In this document: positions 8,552 through 17,945 of the stretch, piece after piece
Position numbering within the stretch: the stretch's first letter is position 1
How the letters are laid out: each line of letters opens with the position of its first letter
From: CAXSEF01 sp964236695
GTDB lineage: Bacteria; Pseudomonadota; Alphaproteobacteria; Acetobacterales; Acetobacteraceae
Assembly (NCBI GenBank): GCA_964236695.1
Contig: CAXSFU010000012.1
Coordinates: forward strand, 1-64,000
DNA: 64,000 nt
Reading direction: 5' to 3'
The notes under the pieces: generated by a model
Database searches by the model: none
What the model was told of the DNA's origin: nothing
Seen by the model: only the letters and a program-made list of their open reading frames with translations
Translations under genes and position numbers: made by a program

Positions 8552-9525
8552 GCGCCACGTCGGCGGGCCACGTTCCGGTGATGCTGGACGAGGTCCTCGG
8601 GCAGCTCGCCCCGCAGGCGGGGGGAGTCTACCTCGACGCGACGTTCGGCGGCGGCGGCTATGCGGCGGCGATCCTGGCGGCGGTGCCGTGCACGCTGTGG
8701 GCGATCGACCGCGACCCGGACGCGATCGCGCGCGGGGCTGCGCTGGCGGCGCGCCATCCCGGGCGGCTGCACCTGGTCGAGGGCGGGTTCGGCGACATGA
8801 TGGCGCTGCTGGCGGAGCGGGGTGTTGCGGCGCTGGACGGGGTGGTGCTCGACCTCGGGGTGTCGTCGTTCCAGATCGACGACCCGGCGCGCGGCTTCAG
8901 CTTCCGCGCCGACGGGCCGCTCGACATGCGCATGGCGCGCTCCGGGACCACGGCGGCCGAGCTGGTGGCGACGCTGCCGGAGGCGGAGCTGGCGGACACG
9001 CTGTTCGAGCTGGGCGAGGAGCGGATGTCGCGGCGCATCGCCAAGGCGATCGTGGCGGCGCGCGCGCTGGCGCCGATCACCACCACCGGGCAGCTCGCCG
9101 CGGTCATCCGCGCGGCGGTGCCCAAGGTGCGTCAGGTGGCGGGGCGGCATGCGATCGACCCGGCGACGCGCTCGTTCCAGGCGCTGCGCATCAGGGTCAA
9201 CGACGAGCTGGGGCAGATCGAGCGGGCGCTGGCGCAGGCGGTTCAGCTGCTGTCGCCGGGCGGGCGGCTGGTGGTGGTGGCGTTCCATTCGCTGGAGGAC
9301 CGCATCGTCAAGCGGTTCATGACGGAGGCGGCCGGGCGGCTGCCCGCACCCTCGCGCCACGACCCGGGCGGGCTGGCGCTGCGGCCGGACAGCGGCTTCT
9401 CGCTGCCCGGCGTCCGGGCGCTGCGGCCGACTCCGGAGGAGACGGACGCCAATCCGAGGAGCCGCAGCGCGCGCCTGCGCACCCTGGAGCGGCGCGTGAC
9501 GCAACCCTGCGAGGCCAGACCGTGA
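8548..9525 (+). CDS. rsmH: 16S rRNA (cytosine-1402-N4)-methyltransferase
   Basis: A 325-residue SAM-dependent methyltransferase (MraW/RsmH) that N4-methylates C1402 of 16S rRNA. It starts at GTG 8548 within a GTGA overlap with the mraZ stop. The start is supported because the conserved HVPVMLDEVLGQL comes 8 residues in. Other signatures are YLDATFGGGGYAAAIL (SAM loop), DGVVLDLGVSSFQID, ARGFSFRADGPLDMRM, and VAFHSLEDRIVKRFM near the C-terminus. All are standard for the family, as is the length. Confidence 0.96.
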   Translation: MSATSAGHVPVMLDEVLGQLAPQAGGVYLDATFGGGGYAAAILAAVPCTLWAIDRDPDAIARGAALAARHPGRLHLVEGGFGDMMALLAERGVAALDGVVLDLGVSSFQIDDPARGFSFRADGPLDMRMARSGTTAAELVATLPEAELADTLFELGEERMSRRIAKAIVAARALAPITTTGQLAAVIRAAVPKVRQVAGRHAIDPATRSFQALRIRVNDELGQIERALAQAVQLLSPGGRLVVVAFHSLEDRIVKRFMTEAAGRLPAPSRHDPGGLALRPDSGFSLPGVRALRPTPEETDANPRSRSARLRTLERRVTQPCEARP

Positions 9526-10397
9526 TGATCCGTCCCCTGACCTGCTTGTGCATGCTGCTGGCCGGCGGTTCCGGCCTGTACCTGTACCAGGAGAAGCACC
9601 GCACCTCGCTGCTCGATCGAGAGATCACGCGCACCATCCACGCCAGCGAGGCGGCGCACGAGCGCACCGGGCTGCTGCGCGCGGAGTGGGCGCTGCTCAA
9701 CGAGCCCGGGCGGCTGCAGGACCTGGCCGACCGGTTCCTGGCGCTGCACGCGATGTCGCCGTCGCAGTTCGTTTCGGCCGGCGAGCTGGCGTCGCGGCTG
9801 CCCGCCGTGGCCGCGCCGTCCGCCGCGCCGGCGGCGACCGACGCCGAGGCGGTGGTGGCGGACGCCAGGCCGGCGGCGGACGCGGCGCCGGCGCGGGCCG
9901 ATGCGGTTCGGGCCGGGGTGGCGCGTGCGGAGCCGGGTCGTGCCGGCGTGGCGATGGCGGCGGCCGGCGACGGAGGCCACGTCGAGCCGGTGGCGCATCC
10001 TGCGGTGGCGCCGGGGGGGCGCGCAGTGCTGGCGGCCGCGGAGGCGAGGGTCGCGCCGGCGGCGCCGCATCCGGCGCGCGTGTCGGAGGCGCACGGGGAG
10101 CGGCGTGCCGAGCCGGTCGCGGCGGCCGTGCGGTCGTATGCCGCCGCGGCTCCGGTCGCGGCGGGGTATGCCGGCGGGCGGGTGATGGCGCCGGTGCTGT
10201 CGGCGCTGGCGACGCCGGTGGTGGCGCACCCGCAGCGCGCAGAGCCGCTGCTGACCCGGGCCGCGGCGATGATGCCGGTGCGTCCAGCCTACGCTCCTTC
10301 CCCGCCTGCGTCGCCCGGGCCGTATTCCGGCTCGTCGCTGGGCACCGGGCGTGCCTCGCTGCCGCCCCCGGTGCCGATGGGCGCGGGAGCCCAGTGA
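9525..10397 (+). CDS. ftsL: Cell division protein FtsL, with long C-terminal extension
   Basis: Identified by position between rsmH and ftsI and by its layout. A short N-terminus leads into one membrane segment (LTCLCMLLAGGSGLYLYQEK). A periplasmic coiled-coil region follows (LLDREITRTIHASEAAHERT, LLRAEWALLNEPGRLQDLAD), including the FtsL-typical LNxPxRLxxLA. FtsL bridges FtsB/FtsQ to FtsW-FtsI in the divisome. The family is about 100 residues, but this protein has 290: after about residue 100 comes a roughly 190-residue Ala/Pro/Val/Arg-rich tail with no visible fold. ATG 9525 shares its A with the rsmH TGA; the end overlaps ftsI by GTGA. Confidence 0.85.
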   Translation: MIRPLTCLCMLLAGGSGLYLYQEKHRTSLLDREITRTIHASEAAHERTGLLRAEWALLNEPGRLQDLADRFLALHAMSPSQFVSAGELASRLPAVAAPSAAPAATDAEAVVADARPAADAAPARADAVRAGVARAEPGRAGVAMAAAGDGGHVEPVAHPAVAPGGRAVLAAAEARVAPAAPHPARVSEAHGERRAEPVAAAVRSYAAAAPVAAGYAGGRVMAPVLSALATPVVAHPQRAEPLLTRAAAMMPVRPAYAPSPPASPGPYSGSSLGTGRASLPPPVPMGAGAQ

Positions 10398-12526
10398 CGG
10401 ACTCCCGGACCCCGGCTTCCGGCGAGGCGGCGCGGCCTGGCGGCGACGGCGTGGACCCCGGCGGGCTGCCGGCGCACGGCGACGCGGCGCATGGCAGTGG
10501 GCAGGGCGTGCGCGCGGAGACGGTGCGCATCACCGGCGGCGATCTGGCGCGGCGCGCGGCGCTGGAGCAGGGGCGCGCGCGGCTGCTGCTGGCGGCCGCC
10601 GGCTTCGCGGTGCTGTTCGGCGCGGTGGCGGCCAAGCTCACGGCGGCAACCGTGCTGTTCCCGATGCAGCCCACGCAGGCGGAGCTGCGGCCGCTGGTGC
10701 CGCACGACCCGGACCAGCCGGTGGTGGACGGCGACGGGGCGCCGGTCGCGGACGCGGCGCCCGCGCCTGGGCCGCGCGCCACGGTGACCGACCGCAACGG
10801 CGAGATCCTGGCGGTGTCGCTGCCGATGGCGTCGCTGTACGCCAACCCGCGCGAGATGATCGACCCGGCCCTGGCCGCGCACAGGATCAAGGGCGTGCTG
10901 CCGCGGCTGGACGAGGACGAGGCGCGCGCGCGGCTCGTGTCGGGCAAGCAGTTCGTCTATCTCGCGCGCCAGATCACGCCGCGCGAGGAGCTGGCGATCA
11001 ACGCGCTCGGCATTCCCGGGGTGTACTTTCAGGAGGGCGAGAAGCGCCGCTACCCGCTGGGGCGGGTGGCCGCCCAGGTGCTCGGCGGCGTGGACGTCGA
11101 CACCCACGGCGTGGCGGGAGTGGAGAAGGCGTTCGACGCGCGGCTGCGATCCGACACGACGCCGCTGCGGCTGTCGATCGACGTGCGCGTGCAGGCGGTG
11201 ATGCGCGACGAGCTGGAGCACGCCAAGGACGAGTTCGGCGCCATCGGGGCGTGCGGCATCGTCATGGACGTGCGCACCGGCGAGGTGATCGCCATGGTCA
11301 GCCTGCCGGACTACGACGCGAACAAGTTCGGCGACACCGCGCCCGACGACCGGTTCAACCGCGCGGTGACCGCGATGTACGAGCCGGGCAGCACGTTCAA
11401 GCTGCAGACGGCGTCGATGGCGCTCGACAGCGGCAGTGCGCATCTGGGCGACCAGTTCGACGCGGCGAACCCGATCCACATCGGGCGCTTCACCATCACT
11501 GACTTCGAGGGCAAGCACCGGTTCCTCTACCTGCCGGAGGTGCTGGCGTATTCGTCGAACCTGGGGGCGGCGCACATGGCGCTCGGCGTGGGCGCGGAGC
11601 GGCAGCGGGCCTGGCTGAAGAACATGGGGATGTTCAGCCGCATCGGCATCCAGCTCCCCGAGGCGGGGCTGCCGATCGTGCCGCCGGCGGCCGCGTGGAA
11701 GGAGGCGGTGACCATGACCGTCGGCTTCGGGCACGGCATCGCGGTCAGCCCGCTGCACGTGGTGCGCGGCACGGCGGCGGTGGCCAACGGCGGCATCGTG
11801 CTGAAGCCGACGATCCTGGCCGCCGAGCCGGGGGCGCCGCTGCCGGAAGGCACGCGGGTGATGTCGCAGGCGACGTCGGACACGATGCGCAAGCTGATGC
11901 ACCTCGTGGTCACCGACGGCTACGGCAAGCCGGCGAACGTTCCGGGGTATTTCGTCGGCGGCAAGACCGGGACGGCGGAGAAGAACAGCGGGCACGGCTA
12001 CAAGAAGCACAGCAACGTCAGCGCCTTCATGAGCGTGTTCCCGATGAACGCGCCGCGCTATGCCGTGTACTTCATGCTCGACGAGCCGCACGGCAACAAG
12101 AGCACCGGCGGGTATTCCACGGCGGGCGCGGTGTCGGCGCCAGGGGCCGGGCGGGTGATCGCGCGGATCGCGCCGATGCTGGGGCTGTTCCCGCAGATGC
12201 AGAACTACGACGCGATCGCGGCCTCGCTCTACATCCCGCTGCAGCCGGGGCATCCCGGCGAGCACCAGAACAACGAGCCGGGGGTGCGGCCGAAGCCGCT
12301 GCCGATGGAGGAGCCTGACGCGGCGGCCGCGGCGCCGCAGGTCGTGGCCCGCGCGCCGGGGGCGCAGCAGGTGCGGCCGGTGCTGTCCTCGCCGGCGGCG
12401 GCGCTTGGGGGGGCGCAGCCTGCGCCGCGGCCAGGACCGCTGCCGGTGGTGCAGCCGGCGCGCAACGCTGTGGTGATGCGGCGCGAGGCGCGGGCCGCCG
12501 GCGAGACCCTCGTTGCGGCTCGCTGA
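10394..12526 (+). CDS. ftsI: Peptidoglycan D,D-transpeptidase FtsI (PBP3)
   Basis: A 710-residue class B penicillin-binding protein that crosslinks septal peptidoglycan with FtsW. GTG 10394 (GTGA overlap) is chosen; the first 50 residues are a disordered cytoplasmic tail, followed by a membrane anchor (LLLAAAGFAVLFGAVAAKL). The dimerisation domain begins RATVTDRNGEILAVSLP. Transpeptidase motifs are SxxK as STFK (Ser333), SSN (Ser387) and KTG (Lys524, in GGKTGTAEKN). The C-terminal 100 residues are Pro/Ala-rich and beyond the family norm. It overlaps murE by 14 bases. Confidence 0.96.
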   Translation: MTDSRTPASGEAARPGGDGVDPGGLPAHGDAAHGSGQGVRAETVRITGGDLARRAALEQGRARLLLAAAGFAVLFGAVAAKLTAATVLFPMQPTQAELRPLVPHDPDQPVVDGDGAPVADAAPAPGPRATVTDRNGEILAVSLPMASLYANPREMIDPALAAHRIKGVLPRLDEDEARARLVSGKQFVYLARQITPREELAINALGIPGVYFQEGEKRRYPLGRVAAQVLGGVDVDTHGVAGVEKAFDARLRSDTTPLRLSIDVRVQAVMRDELEHAKDEFGAIGACGIVMDVRTGEVIAMVSLPDYDANKFGDTAPDDRFNRAVTAMYEPGSTFKLQTASMALDSGSAHLGDQFDAANPIHIGRFTITDFEGKHRFLYLPEVLAYSSNLGAAHMALGVGAERQRAWLKNMGMFSRIGIQLPEAGLPIVPPAAAWKEAVTMTVGFGHGIAVSPLHVVRGTAAVANGGIVLKPTILAAEPGAPLPEGTRVMSQATSDTMRKLMHLVVTDGYGKPANVPGYFVGGKTGTAEKNSGHGYKKHSNVSAFMSVFPMNAPRYAVYFMLDEPHGNKSTGGYSTAGAVSAPGAGRVIARIAPMLGLFPQMQNYDAIAASLYIPLQPGHPGEHQNNEPGVRPKPLPMEEPDAAAAAPQVVARAPGAQQVRPVLSSPAAALGGAQPAPRPGPLPVVQPARNAVVMRREARAAGETLVAAR

Positions 12527-13982
12527 GATGCTCGAGGTCGCGGGGATCGCAGGGGGTGCGGGCGCGGCTGCGGCCGGGCTCGCGGTCGCGGCGGTGACGG
12601 CGGACAGCCGCCAGGTGCGGCCGGGCACCCTGTTCGTCGCCCTGCCCGGGGCGCGCGGCGACGGGCGCGGCTTCATCGCCGATGCGGTGGCGCGTGGCGC
12701 GGTGGCGGTGCTGGCGCCGGTGGGCACGCGCTGGCCGGCAGGGATTCCGGTGCGGCCGCTGATCGAGGACGCGGAGCCGCGCAGGGCGCTGGCGCTGCTG
12801 GCGGCGGCCCATGCCGGGGCGCAGCCGGCGTGCGTGGTCGCGGTCACCGGCACCAACGGCAAGACCAGCACGGTCGAGTTCCTGCGTCAGCTCTGGGCGA
12901 TGGGCGGGCTGGCCGCGGCCAGCCTGGGCACGCTCGGCGTGGTGGCGCCGGGGTGGGCGGGCGGCGGCGGGCTGACCACGCCGGACCCGGTGGCGCTGGC
13001 CGGCCTCCTGGCGGGGCTGGCGCGCGAGGGCGTGGCGCACGCGGCGATGGAGGCGTCGAGCCACGGGCTGGACCAGTTCCGCCTCGACGGGGTGCGGCTG
13101 GCGGCGGCGGGGTTCTCCAACCTGACGCGCGACCACCTGGATTATCACGGTTCGATCGGGGCGTACCGCGCGGCCAAGCTGCGGCTGTTCGCGGAGCTGC
13201 TGCCGGAGGGCGCGGTGTGCGTGGCCAACGCGGACATGGACCCGGACACCTTTGCGGCGCTGCGCGAGGTCGCGCGGGCGCGGCGGCTCGACCTGCGCGG
13301 CTTCGGCGCGGCGGACGGCTGGGTGCGGCTGAAGCGCGCCGTGCCGCGGCCGGACGGGCTGGCGCTGGAGCTGGTGGTGGAAGGCTCGGCGCACGAGCTG
13401 CTCCTGCCGCTGGCGGGGCGGTTCCAGGCGGAGAACGCGCTGCTTGCGGCAGGACTTGCGGAGGCAACGGGGATGGCGGACGCGCTCGGGCGCATCGGCG
13501 GGCTCGTCGGCGTGCGCGGGCGGATGGAGCTGGTGGCGCGCGTCGGCGGCGCAGCGGCGTACGTGGACTACGCGCACACGCCGGACGCGCTGGCGCGGCT
13601 GCTGTCGGCGCTGCGGCCGCACACGGCGGGGCGGCTGGTGTGCGTGTTCGGCGCGGGCGGCGACCGCGACGCGGGCAAGCGCGGGCCGATGGGGGCAGCG
13701 GTGGCGGCGGGTGCCGACCGGGCGATCGTGACCGACGACAACCCGCGCACGGAGGACGCGCAGGCGATCCGGGCGGCGGTGCTGGCCGGCTGTCCCGGCG
13801 GCGTGGAGATCGGCGACCGGGAGGCGGCGATCGCAGCCGGGCTGGACGGGCTGCGGGACGGCGACGTGCTGGTGGTGGCGGGCAAGGGGCACGAGAGCGG
13901 GCAGACCGTGGGCGCGCAGACGGTGCCGTTTGACGACGCGGCGGTGCTGCGCCGCCTGGTGTCCGCGACGGTGGCGGCATGA
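12513..13982 (+). CDS. murE: UDP-MurNAc-L-Ala-D-Glu:meso-DAP ligase
   Basis: A 489-residue ATP-dependent Mur ligase adding the third stem-peptide residue. The ATP loop is VTGTNGKTSTVEF near residues 109-121. DNPR (Asp409) is the motif that selects meso-diaminopimelate over lysine, so the wall is DAP-type. Other marks are TADSRQVRPGTLFVALPG at the N-terminus and HESGQ near the C-terminus. The start is uncertain: TTG 12513 gives RLAEMLEVAG, resembling family N-termini, and overlaps ftsI by 14 bases; ATG 12528 is the alternative. The end overlaps murF by ATGA. Confidence 0.95.
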   Translation: MRLAEMLEVAGIAGGAGAAAAGLAVAAVTADSRQVRPGTLFVALPGARGDGRGFIADAVARGAVAVLAPVGTRWPAGIPVRPLIEDAEPRRALALLAAAHAGAQPACVVAVTGTNGKTSTVEFLRQLWAMGGLAAASLGTLGVVAPGWAGGGGLTTPDPVALAGLLAGLAREGVAHAAMEASSHGLDQFRLDGVRLAAAGFSNLTRDHLDYHGSIGAYRAAKLRLFAELLPEGAVCVANADMDPDTFAALREVARARRLDLRGFGAADGWVRLKRAVPRPDGLALELVVEGSAHELLLPLAGRFQAENALLAAGLAEATGMADALGRIGGLVGVRGRMELVARVGGAAAYVDYAHTPDALARLLSALRPHTAGRLVCVFGAGGDRDAGKRGPMGAAVAAGADRAIVTDDNPRTEDAQAIRAAVLAGCPGGVEIGDREAAIAAGLDGLRDGDVLVVAGKGHESGQTVGAQTVPFDDAAVLRRLVSATVAA

Positions 13983-15361
13983 GCCTGTGGAGCGCGGACG
14001 CGCTGTGTGCGGCGACCGGGGGCGTGATGACCGTGCCGTTCCATGCCGACGGGGTGTCGATCGACACGCGCACGCTGCGGCCGGGGGAGATGTTCGTGGC
14101 GCTGGCGGGCGTCGGCGGCGACGGGCACGACCACGTGGCGGCAGCGCTGTCTGCGGGGGCGGCGGGGTGCCTGGTGGCGCGTGCCGAGGGTGCGCCGGAC
14201 GGGGCCAGGCTGCTGGTGGTAGGCGACACGCTGGACGGGCTGACGGCGCTGGGGGCGGCGGGGCGCGAGCGGTTCACCGGCTCGGTGGTCGCGGTGACCG
14301 GCAGCGTCGGCAAGACCACGACCAAGGAGATGCTGCGGGCGGTCCTCGGCGCGTCGGGCAGCGTGCATGCCGCGCAGGCCTCGCACAACAACCATTGGGG
14401 GGTGCCGCTGACGCTGTCGCGGCTGCCGGAGGATGCGGGGTTCTGCGTCGTCGAGATCGGCATGAACCATCCCGGCGAGATCGCGCCGCTGTCGCGTCTG
14501 GCCGGGCCGGATGTCGCTGTGATCACCCGGATCGCGGCCGCCCATGTCGGGCATCTCGGCAGCCTGGACGCGATCGCGGACGAGAAGCTGTCGGTGCTCG
14601 ACGGCGTGCTGGCCGGCGGCACGGCGGTGCTGCCGGCGGATGGCGCGCAGGCGGCGCGGCTGCGCGAGGCGGCGCGTCGCTTCGAGCCCGGCGTGTGGGT
14701 CGTGACGTTTGGCGAGGCGGATTGCGATGCCCGGCTGGTGTCCTGCGTCGGCGATGCGGACGGCAGCGAGGTGGCGGCACGGATCGGCGGCGTGGAGCAC
14801 CGGTTCCGGGTGGGCGCGCCGGGCCGGCACATGGCCGAGAACGCGGTGGCCGCGCTGGCGGCGGCGCATGCGGCGGGCGCGAACGTCGCGGCGGGGGCGG
14901 CGGCGCTGGCCGGGTTCGGCGCAGGCGACGGGCGCGGCGCGCGGCGGCCGATCCTGGGCGGGGCGGCGGTGCTGCTCGACGAGAGCTACAACGCGTCGGG
15001 CGCCTCGGTGCGCGCGGCTCTGTCGGTGCTGGCGCTGCAGCCGGCGGCGCGCAGGGTCGCGGTGCTCGGCGACATGCTGGAGCTGGGCGGGCACGCCCGC
15101 GCCGAGCATGAGGGGCTGGCCGGGGCGGTGGCGGAGGCGGCGGGGCTGGTGCACTGCTGCGGGCCGATGATGCGTCACCTGTTCGACGCGCTGCCGGAGG
15201 CGCTGCGGGGCGCGTGGGCGCCGGACGCCGCGTCGCTGTGCGCGGCGGTGGCGGACTCGGTGCGGGCGGGCGACGCGGTGCTGGTCAAGGGCAGCCTTGG
15301 CAGCCGCATGCGGCTGGTGGTGGCGGCGCTCGACGCGGCCGGCGGCGGGGACGGCGCCTGA
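13979..15361 (+). CDS. murF: UDP-MurNAc-tripeptide D-alanyl-D-alanine ligase
   Basis: A 460-residue Mur ligase that adds the D-Ala-D-Ala dipeptide, the last cytosolic step of stem-peptide assembly. The ATP loop is GSVGKTTTKEM (residues 108-118). It also has SHNNHWGVPLTL and the carbamylated-Lys region VVEIGMNHPGEIAPLSRL, plus LLDESYNASGASVRAAL and LGDMLELGGHA in the C-terminal domain. Start ATG 13979 overlaps the murE stop; the stop shares one base with mraY. Confidence 0.96.
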   Translation: MSLWSADALCAATGGVMTVPFHADGVSIDTRTLRPGEMFVALAGVGGDGHDHVAAALSAGAAGCLVARAEGAPDGARLLVVGDTLDGLTALGAAGRERFTGSVVAVTGSVGKTTTKEMLRAVLGASGSVHAAQASHNNHWGVPLTLSRLPEDAGFCVVEIGMNHPGEIAPLSRLAGPDVAVITRIAAAHVGHLGSLDAIADEKLSVLDGVLAGGTAVLPADGAQAARLREAARRFEPGVWVVTFGEADCDARLVSCVGDADGSEVAARIGGVEHRFRVGAPGRHMAENAVAALAAAHAAGANVAAGAAALAGFGAGDGRGARRPILGGAAVLLDESYNASGASVRAALSVLALQPAARRVAVLGDMLELGGHARAEHEGLAGAVAEAAGLVHCCGPMMRHLFDALPEALRGAWAPDAASLCAAVADSVRAGDAVLVKGSLGSRMRLVVAALDAAGGGDGA

Positions 15362-16449
15362 TGCTGTTCGACCTGTTCCATCCGCACGCGGACCAGTTCG
15401 CGCTGTTCAACCTGCTGCGCTACCTCACGGTGCGGTCCGGCTCTGCGTGCCTGACGGCGCTGGTGCTGAGCTTCCTGCTCGGCGGGCCGGTGATCCGCTG
15501 GCTGAAGTCGGTGCAGCGCGGCGGGCAGCCGATCCGGCTCGACGGTCCGGAGCGCCACCTGCTGGAGAAGCAGGGCACCCCGACGATGGGGGGCGTGCTG
15601 ATCCTGCTGGCCGCGGTGGGCTCGACGCTGCTGTGGGCGGACCTGCGCAACGACTACGTGTGGGCGGTGCTGTTCTGCACGCTCGGTTACGGCGCGATCG
15701 GCTTCGCCGACGACTACATGAAGCTGTCGAAGCGCAACACCAAGGGCGTCTCGGCGCGCGGCAAGCTGGTGGCGCAGGTGCTGATCGGGCTGGTGTCTGC
15801 GACCTGGATCGCGCTCGCGACGCACGCGCCGCTGGCCACGGGGCTGACCATCCCGGTGTTCAAGGACGTGCTGATCCCGTTCGGCTACGCCTTTCCGCTG
15901 GTCGGCATGGTGGTGATGCTCGGGGCGTCGAACGCGGTGAACCTCACCGACGGGCTCGACGGGCTGGCGATCGTGCCAACCATCATCGCGGCGGCCGTGT
16001 TCGCGCTGATCGCCTACTTGGTCGGCAACCGGGTGTTCGCCGACTACCTGCAGCTCAACCCGATCCCCGGGGCGGGCGAGCTTGGGGTGTTCTGCGCCTC
16101 GCTGGTCGGCGCGGGGATCGGCTTCCTGTGGTTCAACGCGCCGCCGGCGGCGGTGTTCATGGGCGACACCGGCAGCCTGGCGCTGGGCGGGGCGCTGGGG
16201 GCGGTGGCGGTGGCGACGAAGCACGAGATCGTGCTGGCGATCGTCGGCGGGCTGTTCGTGGTCGAGACGGTGTCCGTCATCATCCAGGTGTTCTGGTACA
16301 AGCGCACCGGGCGGCGGGTGTTCCTGATGGCGCCGCTGCACCACCACTTCGAGAAGAAGGGCTGGGCGGAGCCGACCATCGTGATCCGGTTCTGGATCAT
16401 CTCGATGATTCTGGCCCTTGTCGGCCTGGCGACGCTGAAGATCCGATGA
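15361..16449 (+). CDS. mraY: Phospho-MurNAc-pentapeptide transferase MraY
   Basis: A 362-residue polytopic inner-membrane enzyme that moves phospho-MurNAc-pentapeptide to undecaprenyl phosphate, making lipid I. Family signatures include GTPTMGGVLIL, GFADDYMKLSKRNTKGVSA with the catalytic Asp pair, ASNAVNLTDGLDGLA, and FMGDTGSLALGG. The C-terminal PLHHHFEKKGW is diagnostic. About ten membrane segments are visible. ATG 15361 overlaps the murF TGA by one base. Confidence 0.97.
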   Translation: MLFDLFHPHADQFALFNLLRYLTVRSGSACLTALVLSFLLGGPVIRWLKSVQRGGQPIRLDGPERHLLEKQGTPTMGGVLILLAAVGSTLLWADLRNDYVWAVLFCTLGYGAIGFADDYMKLSKRNTKGVSARGKLVAQVLIGLVSATWIALATHAPLATGLTIPVFKDVLIPFGYAFPLVGMVVMLGASNAVNLTDGLDGLAIVPTIIAAAVFALIAYLVGNRVFADYLQLNPIPGAGELGVFCASLVGAGIGFLWFNAPPAAVFMGDTGSLALGGALGAVAVATKHEIVLAIVGGLFVVETVSVIIQVFWYKRTGRRVFLMAPLHHHFEKKGWAEPTIVIRFWIISMILALVGLATLKIR

Positions 16450-17945
16450 GCGCGCCCCTGCCCTTTCCCTCGTTCCCGCCGGGCCTGTTCGCCGGGCGGC
16501 GGTTTGGCGTGCTCGGGCTCGGGCGCAACGGGCTGCCGGCGGCGCGCGCGCTGCGGGCGATGGGCGCCGACGTCTGCGTGTGGGACGACGGCGAGGCGGC
16601 GCGCGAGGCGGCCGCGGCCGAAGGCATGGACGTGCGGCGGCCGGAGTTCGCGGGCGCGGCGGCGGTGGACGCGCTGGTGCTGTCGCCGGGCATCCCGCAC
16701 GCCCTGCCGGTGCCGCATCCAGTGGCGGCGACGGCGATCGCGGCGGGGGTGGCGGTGCTGTCGGACGCGGAGCTGCTGTTCCAGGCGGTGCGCGGCGCGG
16801 GATCGCGGGCGCGGTTCGCCGGCATCACCGGGACCAACGGCAAGTCCACGACCACGGCGCTGCTGGCGCACATCCTCGCGGCGGTCGGCGTGCCGGTTGT
16901 GGCGGGGGGCAACCTCGGGCCGGCGGCGCTGGCGCTGCCGCTGCTGCCTGACGGTGGGGTGTACGTGCTGGAGACGTCGTCGTACATGCTGGAGCGGCTG
17001 GCGACGCTGCGCTTCGACGCGGCGGCGCTGCTCAACCTGAGCCCGGACCATCTCGACCGGCACGGCGACATGGCGGGCTACATCGCGGCCAAGCGGCACG
17101 TGTTCGACCGGCAGGACGGCGCCGGGCTGGCGGTGGTGGGCGTGGACGATCCGGACTCGGCGGCGCTGGCGGCGGCGATGCCGGGGTGCGTGCGCGTGTC
17201 CGGGCAGGAGCGGGGGGCGGGCGAGGCGGAGTGCTTCGTGCACGGCGGGTGGCTGGTCGATGGCGGGGGACCGCGCGGGCTGCGGCTGCGCGACGCGCCG
17301 GCGCTGCCGGGGGCGCACAACGCGCAGGACGTCGCGGCGGCGGTCGTGATGGCCACGTGGCTGGCGGCCGATGTCGGGGTGGCGGCGGACGCGGCGGCGA
17401 TCGACGCGGCGGTGCGGAGCTTCCCCGGCCTGCCGCACAGGCAGCAGCGCGTCGCCGAGCGCGGCGGCATCGCCTTCGTCGACGACAGCAAGGCGACCAA
17501 CGCCGATGCGGCGGCGCGCGCTCTGGGCTGCTACCCACGGCTGGTGTGGATCGCGGGCGGGGTCGCCAAGTCCGGCGGCATCGAGGCGTTGTCGCCGTGG
17601 TTCCCCCGGGTGGCGCACGCGCTGCTGGTCGGGCGCGATGCACCGCTGCTGGCCGCGACCCTGGCCGCGGCCGGGGTGTCGCACGAGGTCGCCGGCACGC
17701 TGGAGGCGGCGGTGCCGCGCGCCGCGCGGGCCGCGGCGGCGCTGGGGGCGGAGGTCGTGCTGCTGTCGCCGGCGTGCGCCAGCTTCGACCAGTTCGCGGG
17801 GTTCGAGGCGCGCGGGCTGCGCTTCGCGGAGCTGGCGCGCGCCCTGCCCGGGTGCGGCGCGGACCGCCCTACCCTGCCCGACGACTCCGGCCTGTCTGAA
17901 CTGCCCGACGGGCCCGGGCTGCCTGCACGAGAGGATGCCGCCTGA
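16446..17945 (+). CDS. murD: UDP-N-acetylmuramoylalanine--D-glutamate ligase
   Basis: A 499-residue Mur ligase adding D-Glu to UDP-MurNAc-L-Ala. The N-terminal Rossmann-like motif is GVLGLGRNGLPAARAL. The ATP loop GITGTNGKSTTTALL begins at residue 126. Also present are LETSSYMLERL, LNLSPDHLDRHGDM and FVDDSKATNADAAARAL, all MurD-specific. The C-terminus (LLSPACASFDQFAGFEARG) is standard, then about 25 extra residues rich in Pro and Gly. ATGA overlap with mraY; TGATG junction with ftsW. Confidence 0.96.
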   Translation: MSAPLPFPSFPPGLFAGRRFGVLGLGRNGLPAARALRAMGADVCVWDDGEAAREAAAAEGMDVRRPEFAGAAAVDALVLSPGIPHALPVPHPVAATAIAAGVAVLSDAELLFQAVRGAGSRARFAGITGTNGKSTTTALLAHILAAVGVPVVAGGNLGPAALALPLLPDGGVYVLETSSYMLERLATLRFDAAALLNLSPDHLDRHGDMAGYIAAKRHVFDRQDGAGLAVVGVDDPDSAALAAAMPGCVRVSGQERGAGEAECFVHGGWLVDGGGPRGLRLRDAPALPGAHNAQDVAAAVVMATWLAADVGVAADAAAIDAAVRSFPGLPHRQQRVAERGGIAFVDDSKATNADAAARALGCYPRLVWIAGGVAKSGGIEALSPWFPRVAHALLVGRDAPLLAATLAAAGVSHEVAGTLEAAVPRAARAAAALGAEVVLLSPACASFDQFAGFEARGLRFAELARALPGCGADRPTLPDDSGLSELPDGPGLPAREDAA

